Part shown: in pieces, positions 18,549 to 27,923 of the stretch
Layout of the letters: every line of letters begins with the position of its first letter
Numbering within the stretch: the first letter of the stretch is position 1
Assembly: GCF_025398035.1 (NCBI RefSeq)
Contig: NZ_CP104558.1
Location: 3,854,001 to 3,918,000, forward strand
Source: Rossellomorea vietnamensis
GTDB lineage: Bacteria; Bacillota; Bacilli; Bacillales; Bacillaceae_B
Direction of reading: 5' to 3'
Length of the DNA stretch: 64,000 bases
Notes under the pieces: model-generated
What the model was told of the DNA's origin: nothing
The model's input: only the letters and a program-made list of their open reading frames with translations
Databases searched by the model: none
Translations under genes and position numbers: made by a program

Positions 18549-19733
18549 ATGAAAGAAGAGAAACGTTTTGAAACAAGGGTGATTCACGAGGGGTATCAAT
18601 CGTCTCAGCATTTTGATAGTTTAGCACCCCCTTTATACCAAACTTCTACTTATACCTTCGCAAACGCGAAACAAGGTGAAAATCGATTCGCCGGTGAAGA
18701 AGAAGGATATATATATTCAAGACTGGGAAATCCGACGGTGGCGATCCTGGAAGAACGGATGGCATCGTTGGAAGGGGGCGAAGCGGCCCTTGCTTTCGGT
18801 TCCGGAATGGCGGCTGTAAGCGCAGTGCTGTTTTCCCTGACAAAATCAGGAGATCACATTCTATGCTCCCAAGGGGTGTATGGCTGTACGTTTGGTTTAC
18901 TTGAGCTCCTCCAGGAGAAATTTGCGATCGGACATGACTTTTCTTCCATGGATTCTGAAGAGGAAATCCGCGGGAAAATCACGGAAAACACCAGCTGCAT
19001 TTATGTGGAAACCCCGATCAATCCGACCATGCAGCTCATTGACCTGGAACTTGTGGTAAAGGTTGCGAAGGAAAAGGGAATCCCTGTCGTAGTCGATAAC
19101 ACGTTCTGTTCACCGTATCTGCAACGTCCGTTGGAGCTTGGATGTGACATTGTCATCCACAGCGCAACGAAATACATCGGGGGTCATGGGGATGTCGTTG
19201 CCGGACTCGTTGTCGGCTCACAGGAGAAAATGGCCGAAATCCGGATGACGACCCAAAAGGATATCGGGGGCATCATTTCTCCATTTGATGCATGGTTACT
19301 GTTACGGGGATTAAAAACCCTGGCTGTCCGGATGGACCGCCACTGTGACAGTGCTGAAAAGATTGCCGATCTGTTAGCCGGGCATCCTGCCGTGGAAACG
19401 GTCATCTACCCCGGACATGAAAATCACCCTCAGCACGGTGTCATGAAGAAACAAATGAAAAAACCGGGCGGAATGATCTCCTTCACGCTGAAAGGATCCA
19501 AGGAAGAAGCGCAGAAGTTCATGGATGATCTTGACATGATCAAGATTGCCGTAAGCCTGGGGGATGCGGAAACATTGATCCAGCACCCTGCTACTATGAC
19601 TCATGCCGTCGTGCCGGAAGAGTCTAGAAAGAGTATGGGAATCAATGACTCGCTTCTGAGGCTTTCGGTGGGACTTGAGGCACCGGAGGATATTTGGAGT
19701 GATTTATCACAGGCCCTGGATAAGGCAAAGTAG
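18549..19733 (+). CDS. megL: Methionine gamma-lyase-like PLP enzyme
   Basis: 394 residues, Cys/Met metabolism PLP family (fold type I). The PLP lysine is in SATKYIGGHGD near residue 207. The Cys in GVYGCTF (about 113) is characteristic of methionine gamma-lyases, and the N-terminal TRVIHEGY fits the family. It should split L-methionine into methanethiol, ammonia and 2-oxobutyrate; cystathionine gamma-lyase or homocysteine desulfhydrase activity is the alternative. GGGAGG precedes the ATG. A cre upstream points to carbon control. Confidence 0.85.
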   Translation: MKEEKRFETRVIHEGYQSSQHFDSLAPPLYQTSTYTFANAKQGENRFAGEEEGYIYSRLGNPTVAILEERMASLEGGEAALAFGSGMAAVSAVLFSLTKSGDHILCSQGVYGCTFGLLELLQEKFAIGHDFSSMDSEEEIRGKITENTSCIYVETPINPTMQLIDLELVVKVAKEKGIPVVVDNTFCSPYLQRPLELGCDIVIHSATKYIGGHGDVVAGLVVGSQEKMAEIRMTTQKDIGGIISPFDAWLLLRGLKTLAVRMDRHCDSAEKIADLLAGHPAVETVIYPGHENHPQHGVMKKQMKKPGGMISFTLKGSKEEAQKFMDDLDMIKIAVSLGDAETLIQHPATMTHAVVPEESRKSMGINDSLLRLSVGLEAPEDIWSDLSQALDKAK

Positions 19734-19754
19734 TCTTATTTTTTAAAAAAGGAA

Positions 19755-19790
19755 ACAAGCGCGTGCCATATATCGTGGCACGCGCTTATC
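19755..19790. terminator. Shared terminator between megL and the zinc-binding protein gene
   Basis: AAGCGCGTGCCA pairs with TGGCACGCGCTT. The T-run lies on the minus-strand side, so it suits the znuA-like gene best. Confidence 0.7.
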
Positions 19791-19808
19791 TGGTTTAGGC
19801 TTTCATCA

Positions 19809-20819
19809 TCAATCATTCATGGCTTGCTCGAGAGTCTTGATGTTTTTCTTCATCAATGTAAGATAGTTTTCATTGTTTTCAATGTCCGATTCTGTTAATA
19901 CAGAAAGGTTATGAACCTTTAATGGCTTTGCATTGATTTCTTTCTGTATGATTTCAGCAATCCGGGTCGTAACATTTTGTTCGAAAATGACATAATGAAT
20001 AGAATGCTCTTTAGCCGTTTCAATAATTTCCTTCAATTCTTTTTGGGAAGGCTCATCAGTAGGAGAGAGTCCCGCAACAGCCAATTGTTCAATTCCATAG
20101 GCATCCTCCCAATATCCATAGGCAGCATGGGAAACAAGGATCTCTGGATGGTCACTTTCTTGAGCCAATGATGTAAATGCAGCGTCAATCTCTTCCAGAT
20201 CTTTTTTCAATTCATCGAAGTTCTGGTTGAATGCATCTTTATGTTGGGGTTGAAGATCAATGAGAGAGTCACGGATATTTTCAGCCAACCCAATGGCACG
20301 GTTTGGATCTAGCCAAACGTGAGGGTCATAATCCCCGTGATGGTGCTCCTCTTCATGATCCGCATCACTTTCTTCGTGGTGTTCTTCTTCATGAGCACCT
20401 TCTCCCTCTTCGTGATGCCCTTCTTCAGAGTGATTGTGAGAGCTTGCGATGACATCGACTCCCTTTGTAGCCTTAACCATGATCGTATCCTCGTTTTCCA
20501 GGGATTTAGTGATTTTTTCAGCATAAGACTCCATCCCAAGTCCGTTATAAATAAACAGATCTGATTCTGCAATGCTCATCATATCTTTAGATGTCGGTTC
20601 AAAGGTGTGGGCGTCAGAACCGGATGGGAGCAGGGACTCCGCCTTTACCATATCGTCTCCTATACGTTCAGCGAAATATTGAAGAGGATAAAGGGACGTC
20701 ATGATGCTTATTGGTTCAGCATTAGATTGACTGCCGTCTGTCTTTTTAGCAGTCTGATTACAGGCAGAAAGAAAAGTGGATAACATAAGTACAAGTGAAA
20801 TGAACAGGTATTTTCTCAT
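19809..20819 (-). CDS. znuA: Zinc ABC transporter solute-binding lipoprotein (ZnuA/AdcA-like)
   Basis: 336 residues. Signal peptide with lipobox LSAC (Cys20), then a cluster A-I metal-binding fold. A His/Glu/Asp-rich loop (about residues 123-170) and YDPHVWLDP mark a zinc-binding rather than manganese-binding protein. It captures Zn(II) outside the membrane for an ABC importer. No permease (ZnuB) or ATPase (ZnuC) gene is in the window, so it must use components encoded elsewhere. The ATG at 20819 follows GGAG. Zur-like boxes lie directly upstream. Confidence 0.92.
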   Translation of the reverse strand: MRKYLFISLVLMLSTFLSACNQTAKKTDGSQSNAEPISIMTSLYPLQYFAERIGDDMVKAESLLPSGSDAHTFEPTSKDMMSIAESDLFIYNGLGMESYAEKITKSLENEDTIMVKATKGVDVIASSHNHSEEGHHEEGEGAHEEEHHEESDADHEEEHHHGDYDPHVWLDPNRAIGLAENIRDSLIDLQPQHKDAFNQNFDELKKDLEEIDAAFTSLAQESDHPEILVSHAAYGYWEDAYGIEQLAVAGLSPTDEPSQKELKEIIETAKEHSIHYVIFEQNVTTRIAEIIQKEINAKPLKVHNLSVLTESDIENNENYLTLMKKNIKTLEQAMND

Positions 20820-20856
20820 TGTTAACTCCTTTAAATTGAATGTAATCATCACTTTA

Positions 20857-20871
20857 TCGTAATCATTCCGT
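20857..20871. promoter_or_regulatory. Zur-like operator before znuA
   Basis: TCGTAATCATTCCGT matches the Bacillus Zur box TCGTAATNATTACGA at 13 of 15 positions, 38 bases upstream of the znuA ATG. A half-site (ATTATTACGATTT) lies at 20886-20898. Confidence 0.72.
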
Positions 20872-20950
20872 TTTGTAAATAAGAATTATTACGATTTAAA
20901 TTCCATTTTTCGTTGCGCGTAAATCATTTGTGTGGTTAAATACTTTTAAA

Positions 20951-20965
20951 GCGTAATTGTTACGA
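20951..20965. promoter_or_regulatory. Zur-like operator in the znuA/yciC intergenic region
   Basis: GCGTAATTGTTACGA matches the Zur box at 13 of 15 positions. Confidence 0.65.
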
Positions 20966-21141
20966 TTTAAGTTGGTGATTCTTTGATTGAGTGGCTCCTC
21001 ATTGGGGGAGATATACATAGATCTACATCATACCTAGTGAAACGGGACATGTTTCTAAGTGAAAATGGAGTGAAAATCAGTCCTGTATCATGGATATTTA
21101 CGGTGCGAGGATAGTGTCCGTAATTTGCCACGTCATCTAAA

Positions 21142-21156
21142 TCGTAATGATTTTGA
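21142..21156. promoter_or_regulatory. Zur-like operator before the yciC-like gene
   Basis: TCGTAATGATTTTGA matches the Zur box at 13 of 15 positions and lies 26 bases upstream of the chosen start. Confidence 0.7.
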
Positions 21157-21181
21157 TTTTAGTTAGGAAGGAATGGAAAAC

Positions 21182-22363
21182 ATGAAAGTACCAGTAACAG
21201 TATTAAGCGGCTATTTAGGATCAGGAAAGACGACGTTATTAAATCATATTTTACAAAATCGGGAGAATAGGAAAATTGCCGTTATTGTGAATGATATGAG
21301 TGAGGTGAACATTGATGCGGCCCTCGTAAAGAGCGGAGGTTTTACTAGAACAGAAGAGAAATTGGTGGAGCTTCAAAATGGCTGCATTTGCTGCACGTTA
21401 AGGGAAGACCTCATGATTGAAGTACAGCGCCTGGTCGATCAGGGGGATATCGATTATATCGTCATTGAGTCCACCGGGATTTCTGAACCCATACCGGTTG
21501 CCCAAACCTTCACGTATCTGGATGAGGAAATGGACATTGACCTTACGAGTAAAACAAGGCTGGATACAATGGTCACGGTTGTGGATGCCAATCGTTTCTG
21601 GCACGACTTCGCCAGTGGGGAGACATTGCTGGACCGGAAGCAGGCAACAGATGAAGGAGACACAAGGGAAGTGGTGGATTTACTGATCGATCAAATTGAG
21701 TTTGCCAATGTGATTGTGTTAAACAAGATCGATTTAGTGGAAGACGAGGATGTCATTGAATTAAAAGCGATGCTTCAGAAGCTGAACCCGGGTGCAAAAA
21801 TCATTTCTGCTACTCACTCCAACATCCCGTTGAATCAAGTACTCGATACGAAACGGTTTGATTTTGAAGAAGCAAGTCAGGGAGCCGGTTGGATAAAAGA
21901 ATTACAGGAAGAACACACTCCTGAAACGGAGGAGTATGGAATATCTTCCTTTGTGTACCGTCGGAAGAAACCCTTTCACCCTGAACGCTTCATGAAGTGG
22001 ATGGAGGAATGGCCGGTGGATATTGTAAGGGCAAAGGGATTCTTTTGGCTGCCTACACGTAATGACATGACAGGCTTATTATCGCAGGCTGGTCCCTCGA
22101 TTATCATCCAGGGAGCAGGAGAGTGGGTGGCTGCGTACCCTGAAGTTGAAAGAAATGAAATTCTTGCGGAAGAAGTGGAATTGAGAGAGAAATGGGATCC
22201 GGTTTATGGAGATCGAATGAACGAGCTTGTTTTTATCGGGCTGGAGATGAACAAGGAAGAAATAGAGCAGTCATTAGACCGTTGTTTATTAACAGACAGG
22301 GAAATGGGAGAGGATTGGACTGCATTCAATGATCCGATTCCGGGATTTAATGTAGAAGATTAA
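21182..22363 (+). CDS. yciC: Zinc-starvation GTPase / metallochaperone, COG0523 family (YciC-like)
   Basis: 393 residues. G3E-family GTPase: Walker [12 protein letters not shown] (about 10-20), the CICC metal-binding motif near residue 66, and NKIDL as the guanine-specificity motif. Very close to B. subtilis YciC (ZigA-type), which is Zur-controlled and thought to deliver Zn to apo-enzymes during starvation. I prefer the ATG at 21182 because it aligns with B. subtilis and leaves room for AGGAAGG; an ATG at 21173 is nearly on top of that site. Followed by the YcgR-like permease gene. Confidence 0.93.
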   Translation: MKVPVTVLSGYLGSGKTTLLNHILQNRENRKIAVIVNDMSEVNIDAALVKSGGFTRTEEKLVELQNGCICCTLREDLMIEVQRLVDQGDIDYIVIESTGISEPIPVAQTFTYLDEEMDIDLTSKTRLDTMVTVVDANRFWHDFASGETLLDRKQATDEGDTREVVDLLIDQIEFANVIVLNKIDLVEDEDVIELKAMLQKLNPGAKIISATHSNIPLNQVLDTKRFDFEEASQGAGWIKELQEEHTPETEEYGISSFVYRRKKPFHPERFMKWMEEWPVDIVRAKGFFWLPTRNDMTGLLSQAGPSIIIQGAGEWVAAYPEVERNEILAEEVELREKWDPVYGDRMNELVFIGLEMNKEEIEQSLDRCLLTDREMGEDWTAFNDPIPGFNVED

Positions 22364-22525
22364 TAGAGATGCATATCACATATTCATACTATCTGGAATG
22401 AAAAGTGAAAGAAGTCCAAGGAATGATTCTTCTTCAGTAAGATAAAAAGTGCGGACTTTATCATGAAATATCCATGGATTAGTCATAATGCAGGTCAAGA
22501 AGAATAGAAGTAGTATAAGTGTTAA

Positions 22526-22540
22526 AACGTAATGATTTCG
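22526..22540. promoter_or_regulatory. Zur-like operator before the ycgR-like gene
   Basis: ACGTAATGATTTCGT matches the Zur box at 12 of 15 positions and keeps near-dyad symmetry. Confidence 0.6.
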
Positions 22541-22568
22541 TTTTGTTAAGAGAGGAGTTTTAGAATCT

Positions 22569-23579
22569 TTGAAAGGATTAAAAAAAATAGGACAGGACCT
22601 GACTGGTCTTTTTCTATTCATATTAATCATCGGAATGTTCTTAGCCGGTGAATTTATAAAAGGTTGGGTACCGGAGGACGTTTTCGAAGGTTCTTTGGTG
22701 AATGTCATCACGATTTTCTTAAGCATCCTGTTAGAAGCCATCCCCTTTATATTAATCGGCGTATTTGCTTCCGCTCTTATTCAAGTATTTGTGTCAGAAA
22801 GTTTATTACAAAGGCTGGTTCCGAAGAGATTCCCTTATCTGGCATTGTTGCCTGCCGTCTTAGTAGGTGCCCTGCTCCCGGTTTGTGAGTGTGCCATCGT
22901 ACCCGTGGCCAGAAGGTTAATAAAGAAAGGGATGCCGACACACCTGGCCATCGTCATTATGGTGACGGCCCCGATCCTCAACCCGATCGTCCTGCTTTCA
23001 ACCTACTATGCGTTTCAAAATAACCTTACTGTGGTCATAGGGAGAATGGCGATTGCGTTCATTGCAGCACTGATCATTGGGGCGTTACTGTACAAGCTGT
23101 TTGGCAGGCAGGATCCCCTTAAGCAAAGAAGTCACGATCACGAACATCATCACGGGCATGATCATGAACATTCATCGAATAAACTGATGCAAACACTCGT
23201 CCATGCCAGTGATGAATTTTTTGATATGGGTAAATTCTTAATCATCGGAGCCTTATTGGCAGCTTTGTTTCAAACGTATATTGACCGTGAAACCATAGTG
23301 ACATTAGGCTCGAACAATTGGGCAGGACCTGGAGTCATGATGGGGTTTGCGTACATTATGTCCCTATGCTCCGAAGCAGATGCCTTCGTTGCATCTTCAT
23401 TCGGCAACCTGTTCTCAACGACGTCCCTTCTTGCGTTTCTTGTGTATGGTCCGATGATTGATTTCAAGAATACTTTATTGATGCTTGCCTATTTTAAGAA
23501 GAGCTTTGTCTTATTATTTATGGCAGTCGTCACCGTTACCGTTTATGTCATAACAGTGGGTTCTCAAATTTGGTTATAG
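22569..23579 (+). CDS. ycgR: YcgR/YraQ-family permease (DUF318, COG0701)
   Basis: 336 residues, about eight membrane segments. It contains the family motif LLPVCECAIVPVARRL (about 98-115), a repeated half in LCSEADAFVASS, and a His-rich cytoplasmic loop (HDHEHHHGHDHEH, about 190-205) suggesting metal contact. The substrate is unproven; B. subtilis ycgR is linked to zinc limitation with ycgQ. The TTG start at 22569 has GAGGAG 11 bases upstream. Its end overlaps the most upstream start of the next frame, so the two genes form an operon. Confidence 0.88.
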   Translation: MKGLKKIGQDLTGLFLFILIIGMFLAGEFIKGWVPEDVFEGSLVNVITIFLSILLEAIPFILIGVFASALIQVFVSESLLQRLVPKRFPYLALLPAVLVGALLPVCECAIVPVARRLIKKGMPTHLAIVIMVTAPILNPIVLLSTYYAFQNNLTVVIGRMAIAFIAALIIGALLYKLFGRQDPLKQRSHDHEHHHGHDHEHSSNKLMQTLVHASDEFFDMGKFLIIGALLAALFQTYIDRETIVTLGSNNWAGPGVMMGFAYIMSLCSEADAFVASSFGNLFSTTSLLAFLVYGPMIDFKNTLLMLAYFKKSFVLLFMAVVTVTVYVITVGSQIWL

Positions 23580-23593
23580 GGAGGGATCGTAAA

Positions 23594-24493
23594 ATGAATT
23601 CATCCGTTCGATTTCATACGTATATAAGGGGAATCATCCTGCTGGGGTATGCATTACTTTTACTTAAGCTGTTTTTGACCTTTAATCTTCAGTACTTCAT
23701 CGCGCCGAAAATGAATGGATATCTGTATTTTGCATTAGGGGTGTTTCTTTTGCTCGGGGCCATTCAGGTCATTCGTGGAACATCGTCCAATGCAAAGAGT
23801 CATTCATGTGATTGTGAAGGACATGAACTGCCGAGAGGGGCGATGAAGTCTTTCATGATCTATACATTGTTTGTTTTCCCTGTCGTTCTCGGGTTCATGC
23901 TGCCTGATAATGTACTGGACAGTGCCGCCGCGGCAAAAAGAGGCGTGAAGATCGGGAATACGATGTTTTCCACTCCACCGGCAATTGGCGGTCAATCGAA
24001 AAATACCGGGGAGCCGAATCAAGATTCCAAGCAAGGTTTGCAACCAACTCTGGATTCATATGAAGACTTCCCTGTTGAGAAAGACTTCGAAAAACTCAAA
24101 GACATTGTGGGGAGCAAAGAAAAAATCATCGTACGGGATGAACAGTATATTCAAACCCTGAGTATAGTGGATGAGGAGCTTGAACAGTATGTTGGAAAAG
24201 AAGTGCAGCTGACAGGATTCATTTATAAAGATGAAGGTTTCAGCGGGAACCAGGCCGTCATTTCAAGATATGTAGTATCCTGCTGTGTGGCCGATGCATC
24301 GGTATACGGATTATTGGTCCAGGATAAGGATATGGCGAATCTGGAACCTGATACGTGGGTGAATGTAAGTGGATTCATCGATGCCGTGGACTTCAACGGT
24401 CGGAAAATGCCGGTCATTACCCATCCGGTATTTGAAAAAGTCAAACAGCCTGAGAATCCTTATGTGGAAGAATTTTATATTAAAATTGAATAA
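23594..24493 (+). CDS. ycgQ: YcgQ-like putative permease subunit (TIGR03943 family)
   Basis: 299 residues. Two or three N-terminal membrane segments (about 10-95) are followed by an extracytoplasmic region with a C-terminal OB-like domain carrying SCCVADASVYGLLV (about 233-247). It pairs with the YcgR-like permease 14 bases upstream, as in B. subtilis. The ATG at 23594 has GGGAGGGATCG before it. Its likely job is part of a membrane metal-uptake or homeostasis complex under Zur; the mechanism is unknown. Confidence 0.88.
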   Translation: MNSSVRFHTYIRGIILLGYALLLLKLFLTFNLQYFIAPKMNGYLYFALGVFLLLGAIQVIRGTSSNAKSHSCDCEGHELPRGAMKSFMIYTLFVFPVVLGFMLPDNVLDSAAAAKRGVKIGNTMFSTPPAIGGQSKNTGEPNQDSKQGLQPTLDSYEDFPVEKDFEKLKDIVGSKEKIIVRDEQYIQTLSIVDEELEQYVGKEVQLTGFIYKDEGFSGNQAVISRYVVSCCVADASVYGLLVQDKDMANLEPDTWVNVSGFIDAVDFNGRKMPVITHPVFEKVKQPENPYVEEFYIKIE

Positions 24494-24518
24494 TCTTGGC
24501 TGATGTCATTCGACGAAT

Positions 24519-24562
24519 AAAAACAGGAAGGTACCCGATATCATGGGTTCCTTCCTGTTTTT
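24519..24562. terminator. Terminator between ycgQ and the PAP2 gene
   Basis: AAACAGGAAGG..ACCC pairs with GGGT..CCTTCCTGTTT with flanking T-runs on both strands; it lies between convergent genes. Confidence 0.8.
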
Positions 24563-24567
24563 AGGTT

Positions 24568-25209
24568 TTAATCTTCTAAATACGCCTGCTTCGACTTCTT
24601 TGCACTGACTCCATACAGTTCAAACATGATGCCATAGATGAACGTCGTCAAGAAAATCGAACTGACCATGTCGAGTACGAAATGTTGTTTGACAAAGAGG
24701 GTCGATACAATGATCAACGATCCCATGGCCGGCACAAAGACCGAGTGGAAACGGTGTTTATCTTGAATATTGAAATTGCCGAGAATGATGGCGAAAGTCG
24801 TCAGGACATGGATGCTTGGAAAGGCATTGTACGGTTGATCATGGCTGTAGATCATCTGGACCATGTCGAGAAACACTCCGCTGCCTGCAAGTTCCGGGCG
24901 GGGTACGGTCGTTTGAAAGTAAAAGTAGATCACAAAACAAACCAATTCTCCGATGAAAATGATGCCGAGGGTTTTAAGGAATGTAGGGACATCTTTATAC
25001 CAGAAATAAAAAAGATATCCTAAAATAAAGGCGTACCATAATATATACGGCACAATGAAAATCGGCACGAATGGGATCCATTCATCGAGCTGGGTAGATA
25101 AAATGACTGCTTCACGGGTATCCGTATTTAATAGCGTGTATATAAAACCTAATGCCGGCATCACCAGCAAACATAATAAATAGGGTAAGTCTTTTTTCTT
25201 TGCTCGCAT
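24568..25209 (-). CDS. PAP2-superfamily membrane phosphatase
   Basis: 213 residues, about six membrane segments. Acid-phosphatase motifs are in order: TTVPRPE, FPSIHVL and KQHFVLDM, with catalytic His residues in the last two. Members dephosphorylate lipid phosphates such as phosphatidic acid or undecaprenyl pyrophosphate at the membrane face; the substrate cannot be told from the sequence. AAGAGGTG precedes the ATG. It is a single gene. Confidence 0.85.
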   Translation of the reverse strand: MRAKKKDLPYLLCLLVMPALGFIYTLLNTDTREAVILSTQLDEWIPFVPIFIVPYILWYAFILGYLFYFWYKDVPTFLKTLGIIFIGELVCFVIYFYFQTTVPRPELAGSGVFLDMVQMIYSHDQPYNAFPSIHVLTTFAIILGNFNIQDKHRFHSVFVPAMGSLIIVSTLFVKQHFVLDMVSSIFLTTFIYGIMFELYGVSAKKSKQAYLED

Positions 25210-25350
25210 ATTACACCTCTTTAGCTGTACTCCATTTTGGATATTGTATGGGATATCTCAGTTAAAGTTCTCATGTATGGTACTCTTTTCCCTATAAAAA
25301 GAGCAGGGAAACGTGAACTTTTTAACAAGTCACCGAATTTTTCCCAACAC

Positions 25351-25390
25351 AAAAAAACACCCTGTCGGAAATGTCGTATTCCCGGCAGGG
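25351..25390 (-). terminator. Terminator of the ytsP/msr gene
   Basis: On the minus strand CCCTGCCGGGAA pairs with TTCCGACAGGG, followed by seven Ts. Confidence 0.8.
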
Positions 25391-25411
25391 CTTTATCCCT
25401 ATTATACAGTA

Positions 25412-25897
25412 TTAAAGATGTCTTAAAAGCTCATCTGTAAAGATTTCCAAATACTTCTGATCTTCTTCATCAAATCGTGCTTTTTCAGGGCTGTCGATAT
25501 CGAGGACCCCGATCAGTTTTCCATCTTTGACGAGAGGGATGACGATTTCGGATTGGGAGGCAGCATCGCATGCGATGTGACCGGGGAATTGATGGACATC
25601 CTCGATTCGCAGCGTCTTCTGTTCACTTGCAGCCGTACCGCAAACCCCTCTTCCTAAAGGAATCCTTACACATGCAGGCAGTCCCTGGAAAGGTCCGAGT
25701 ACCAATTGATTGCTTTCTTCTTCCATTAAATAAAAGCCAACCCAGTTGATGCGATCCATGAATTGGTTCAGTAAGGCGGAAGCATTGCTTAAATTCGCGA
25801 TCTGATTCGGCTCACCTTCCAACAAAGCCTTCAATTGTTTCGTGACAAGACCAAAGCCCTGTTCCTTTGTACCTTGATATTTTTCTACTTGAAACAT
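25412..25897 (-). CDS. ytsP: Free methionine-(R)-sulfoxide reductase, GAF domain (YtsP)
   Basis: 161 residues, one GAF domain. The family Cys residues are in LPACVRIPLGRGVCGTA (about 83-99) and HIACDAASQSE (about 117-127). It reduces free methionine-R-sulfoxide using thioredoxin-type reductants. I take the second of two adjacent ATGs (MFQVEKY), which aligns with B. subtilis YtsP and sits six bases from GGGGGAG. Divergent from refZ, as in B. subtilis. Confidence 0.92.
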   Translation of the reverse strand: MFQVEKYQGTKEQGFGLVTKQLKALLEGEPNQIANLSNASALLNQFMDRINWVGFYLMEEESNQLVLGPFQGLPACVRIPLGRGVCGTAASEQKTLRIEDVHQFPGHIACDAASQSEIVIPLVKDGKLIGVLDIDSPEKARFDEEDQKYLEIFTDELLRHL

Positions 25898-26177
25898 CAT
25901 AAACTCCCCCAATTCTACATATTCTGCGCTTTTTCATGTCTAAGCGTTACCGCAGGAACTCCAAGCGACAGATCCTGTCGAGAAATACTTAAAGGAAATC
26001 CATACGAAAACACGAAATCTTAGTGTAAACAAATTATAATAGAAACATCTATTGAACCATTTTTAGCATATTTCTTCATCGTCTTCAATGATTTAGTTCA
26101 TTTCTGAAACGTTTTTATACATTGATCCTCGCCACTGTTTTTTTCATTCGCCTAATATACAGGAAAGAAGGGGAAAT

Positions 26178-26831
26178 ATGAAAAAACTAGATACCTCCAA
26201 GTCGACGAAAGAGTCCATTTTTAAAGCGGCTGTCTACCTTTTTTATGATCATGGCTTCGATGGAACGTCCGTCAGGGACATTGCAAAGCGGGCGGACGTG
26301 AATCCTGCTACCATCTCCTATTACTTTAAAGGCAAGCAGGGTGTATTGGAAGCGTGCTTCACCCATTTCTTTGAACCGTACCTGCGTTTCCTTCAGGAAG
26401 AAGTGGAGGCGCTGAATTATGTCAGTGCCGATCTGTGCCTGAAGCGGGCCGTCTATAAAATATTGAAATTCCAAAGCGAAAATCATCAACTATCCCGATT
26501 CATCTGGAGGGAAGTATCCATCGATTCCCAGGTGGTCCGGGAAATCATTTCTTCCTATTTAATGAAAGAAAGGCATTATATGAAACGATTATTCGAACAG
26601 GGAATGAAGGACCATGCCTTGAAAAAGCAGCCCGTCAGCTTCCTCGTCATCCAGCTCAAGTCCATGCTGACGATGCCGTTCCTTCACAGCCAGCAGCTAA
26701 GGGAAGTGTGGCAGATGTTCCCTCAGGAATACTACTTCATTGATCAATATTATAAAAACATTGATCAATGGATCGATCTCTTACTCGTTTCTGAAGCGAA
26801 AGAGGTCATGAAAAAAGAGCTGATCATCTGA
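26178..26831 (+). CDS. refZ: TetR-family DNA-binding protein RefZ (YttP)
   Basis: 217 residues. The N-terminal TetR HTH (about residues 12-58) includes GTSVRDIAKRADVNPATISYYF, with an alpha-helical C-terminal dimer domain. In B. subtilis RefZ binds chromosomal motifs and helps position the division septum and forespore DNA at sporulation onset. Assigned by strong similarity and by the ytsP-refZ-hisJ-ezrA neighbourhood. GAAGGGG precedes the ATG. The 280-base gap upstream (25898-26177) shows no structure I can support. Confidence 0.9.
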   Translation: MKKLDTSKSTKESIFKAAVYLFYDHGFDGTSVRDIAKRADVNPATISYYFKGKQGVLEACFTHFFEPYLRFLQEEVEALNYVSADLCLKRAVYKILKFQSENHQLSRFIWREVSIDSQVVREIISSYLMKERHYMKRLFEQGMKDHALKKQPVSFLVIQLKSMLTMPFLHSQQLREVWQMFPQEYYFIDQYYKNIDQWIDLLLVSEAKEVMKKELII

Positions 26832-26834
26832 AAG

Positions 26835-26877
26835 AAAGAACTCTTCTCCGATTGAAGAAGAGTTCTTTCCTTTTATT
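26835..26877. terminator. Terminator between refZ and hisJ
   Basis: AAAGAACTCTTCT pairs with AGAAGAGTTCTTT; T-rich tail on the plus strand and T-run on the minus strand. Its end slightly overlaps the hisJ stop. Confidence 0.75.
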
Positions 26878-27664
26878 TCATCAAGGCTCTTCCTTGATCC
26901 AGCCCATCAGCCGTATGGGCATCCGATCCATAGACGATCTTGATCCCCATGGCGCGGGCCTGTTTGATGACCTCCGGTGGCGGATAGGATTCCCCGCAAT
27001 GAGGTTTCACGAACCCCGCCCCGTTATAATCAAGCTCCAAATCCCTTCCGGCCATTTCCTGAAGGATGAGGGAAACCTCATCGGAAAACGACTGGGATGC
27101 TGGAAACAGCTTCTGGAATTTCTTTACGAGAGTGATGTGACCGATTCTCTTAGGTTTATAAACACCTAAATCAGCCCTGGTTGATTTCAATACCGTCTCA
27201 TAATACCGCGCATAAACCGCATCCACCGAACCGTAATCATCGACCATCGACCCGAACACATCGGGACTGAAGTCCAGACAATCCCACTTTCCACGGTGCT
27301 GCAGAAAATGAACAGAAAGAATACTGTCATCCATCCGAGGTCCGTAGGTTGTAAGAATTTCTGCGGTCTCTTTTTCAAACCCATCTATATAATCAACTTC
27401 AAGTCCAGAGAGGATGATGATCTTATCCTTATATTTTTCCTTAAGAATATCCAGTGCATCGAAGTATTCAGAAAGACGGGAAGGATCCATCCCGCTGTCC
27501 TGATCAGGTGTCGTATCAACAAACCCCTCAGGCAGCGGCGCATGCTCCGTAAACGTTATAGCACGATAATCAAGAGCAATCGCCCTCTCCACATACATCT
27601 CAAAAGAATCCGTACTACCATGTGGACAAAAAGGCGTATGAACATGTCCGTCGACTTTTACCAT
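26873..27664 (-). CDS. hisJ: Histidinol-phosphatase, PHP family
   Basis: 263 residues. Catalyses histidinol phosphate to histidinol in histidine synthesis. PHP metal motifs are visible: DGHVHTPFCPHG (about 5-16), FTEHAP (about 38-43), GLEVDY and GSDAH at the C-terminus. The position between refZ and ezrA matches B. subtilis hisJ (ytvP). No other his gene is in the window. Confidence 0.94.
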   Translation of the reverse strand: MVKVDGHVHTPFCPHGSTDSFEMYVERAIALDYRAITFTEHAPLPEGFVDTTPDQDSGMDPSRLSEYFDALDILKEKYKDKIIILSGLEVDYIDGFEKETAEILTTYGPRMDDSILSVHFLQHRGKWDCLDFSPDVFGSMVDDYGSVDAVYARYYETVLKSTRADLGVYKPKRIGHITLVKKFQKLFPASQSFSDEVSLILQEMAGRDLELDYNGAGFVKPHCGESYPPPEVIKQARAMGIKIVYGSDAHTADGLDQGRALMK

Positions 27665-27797
27665 CAGACTTCACATCCTTGTTATAATAATTATTTGTGC
27701 TAATTGAATAGGATAGAAATATTACAAATTTGATAGGGGAATAAGCGCTATGGGAATATATTAGCCCCGATTAGGAAAATAAATTGAAACTAAATAA

Positions 27798-27923
27798 GTT
27801 GATTGAAGCGAAAGGTGCTCGACTCCGACGGGAATAGCGGGAAAGTTGAGACCCCGCAGGGCAAAGCCCGAGGAGGCTCAACTCACGCCCCGCGGAAAGC
27901 GAGCACCTGCAGCGGAAATCAAC
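27798..27923. repeat. ~126-bp multi-stem repeat, copy 2 (intact)
   Basis: Nested arms GTTGATT/AATCAAC, AGGTGCTCG/CGAGCACCT, GTTGAG/CTCAAC and GGG/CCC give a long branched hairpin. Three further copies are at 16822-16891+18340-18400, 34326-34389 (miniature) and 59309-59436. It occupies most of the 490-base hisJ-ezrA gap, where I see no strong promoter. Confidence 0.9.
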
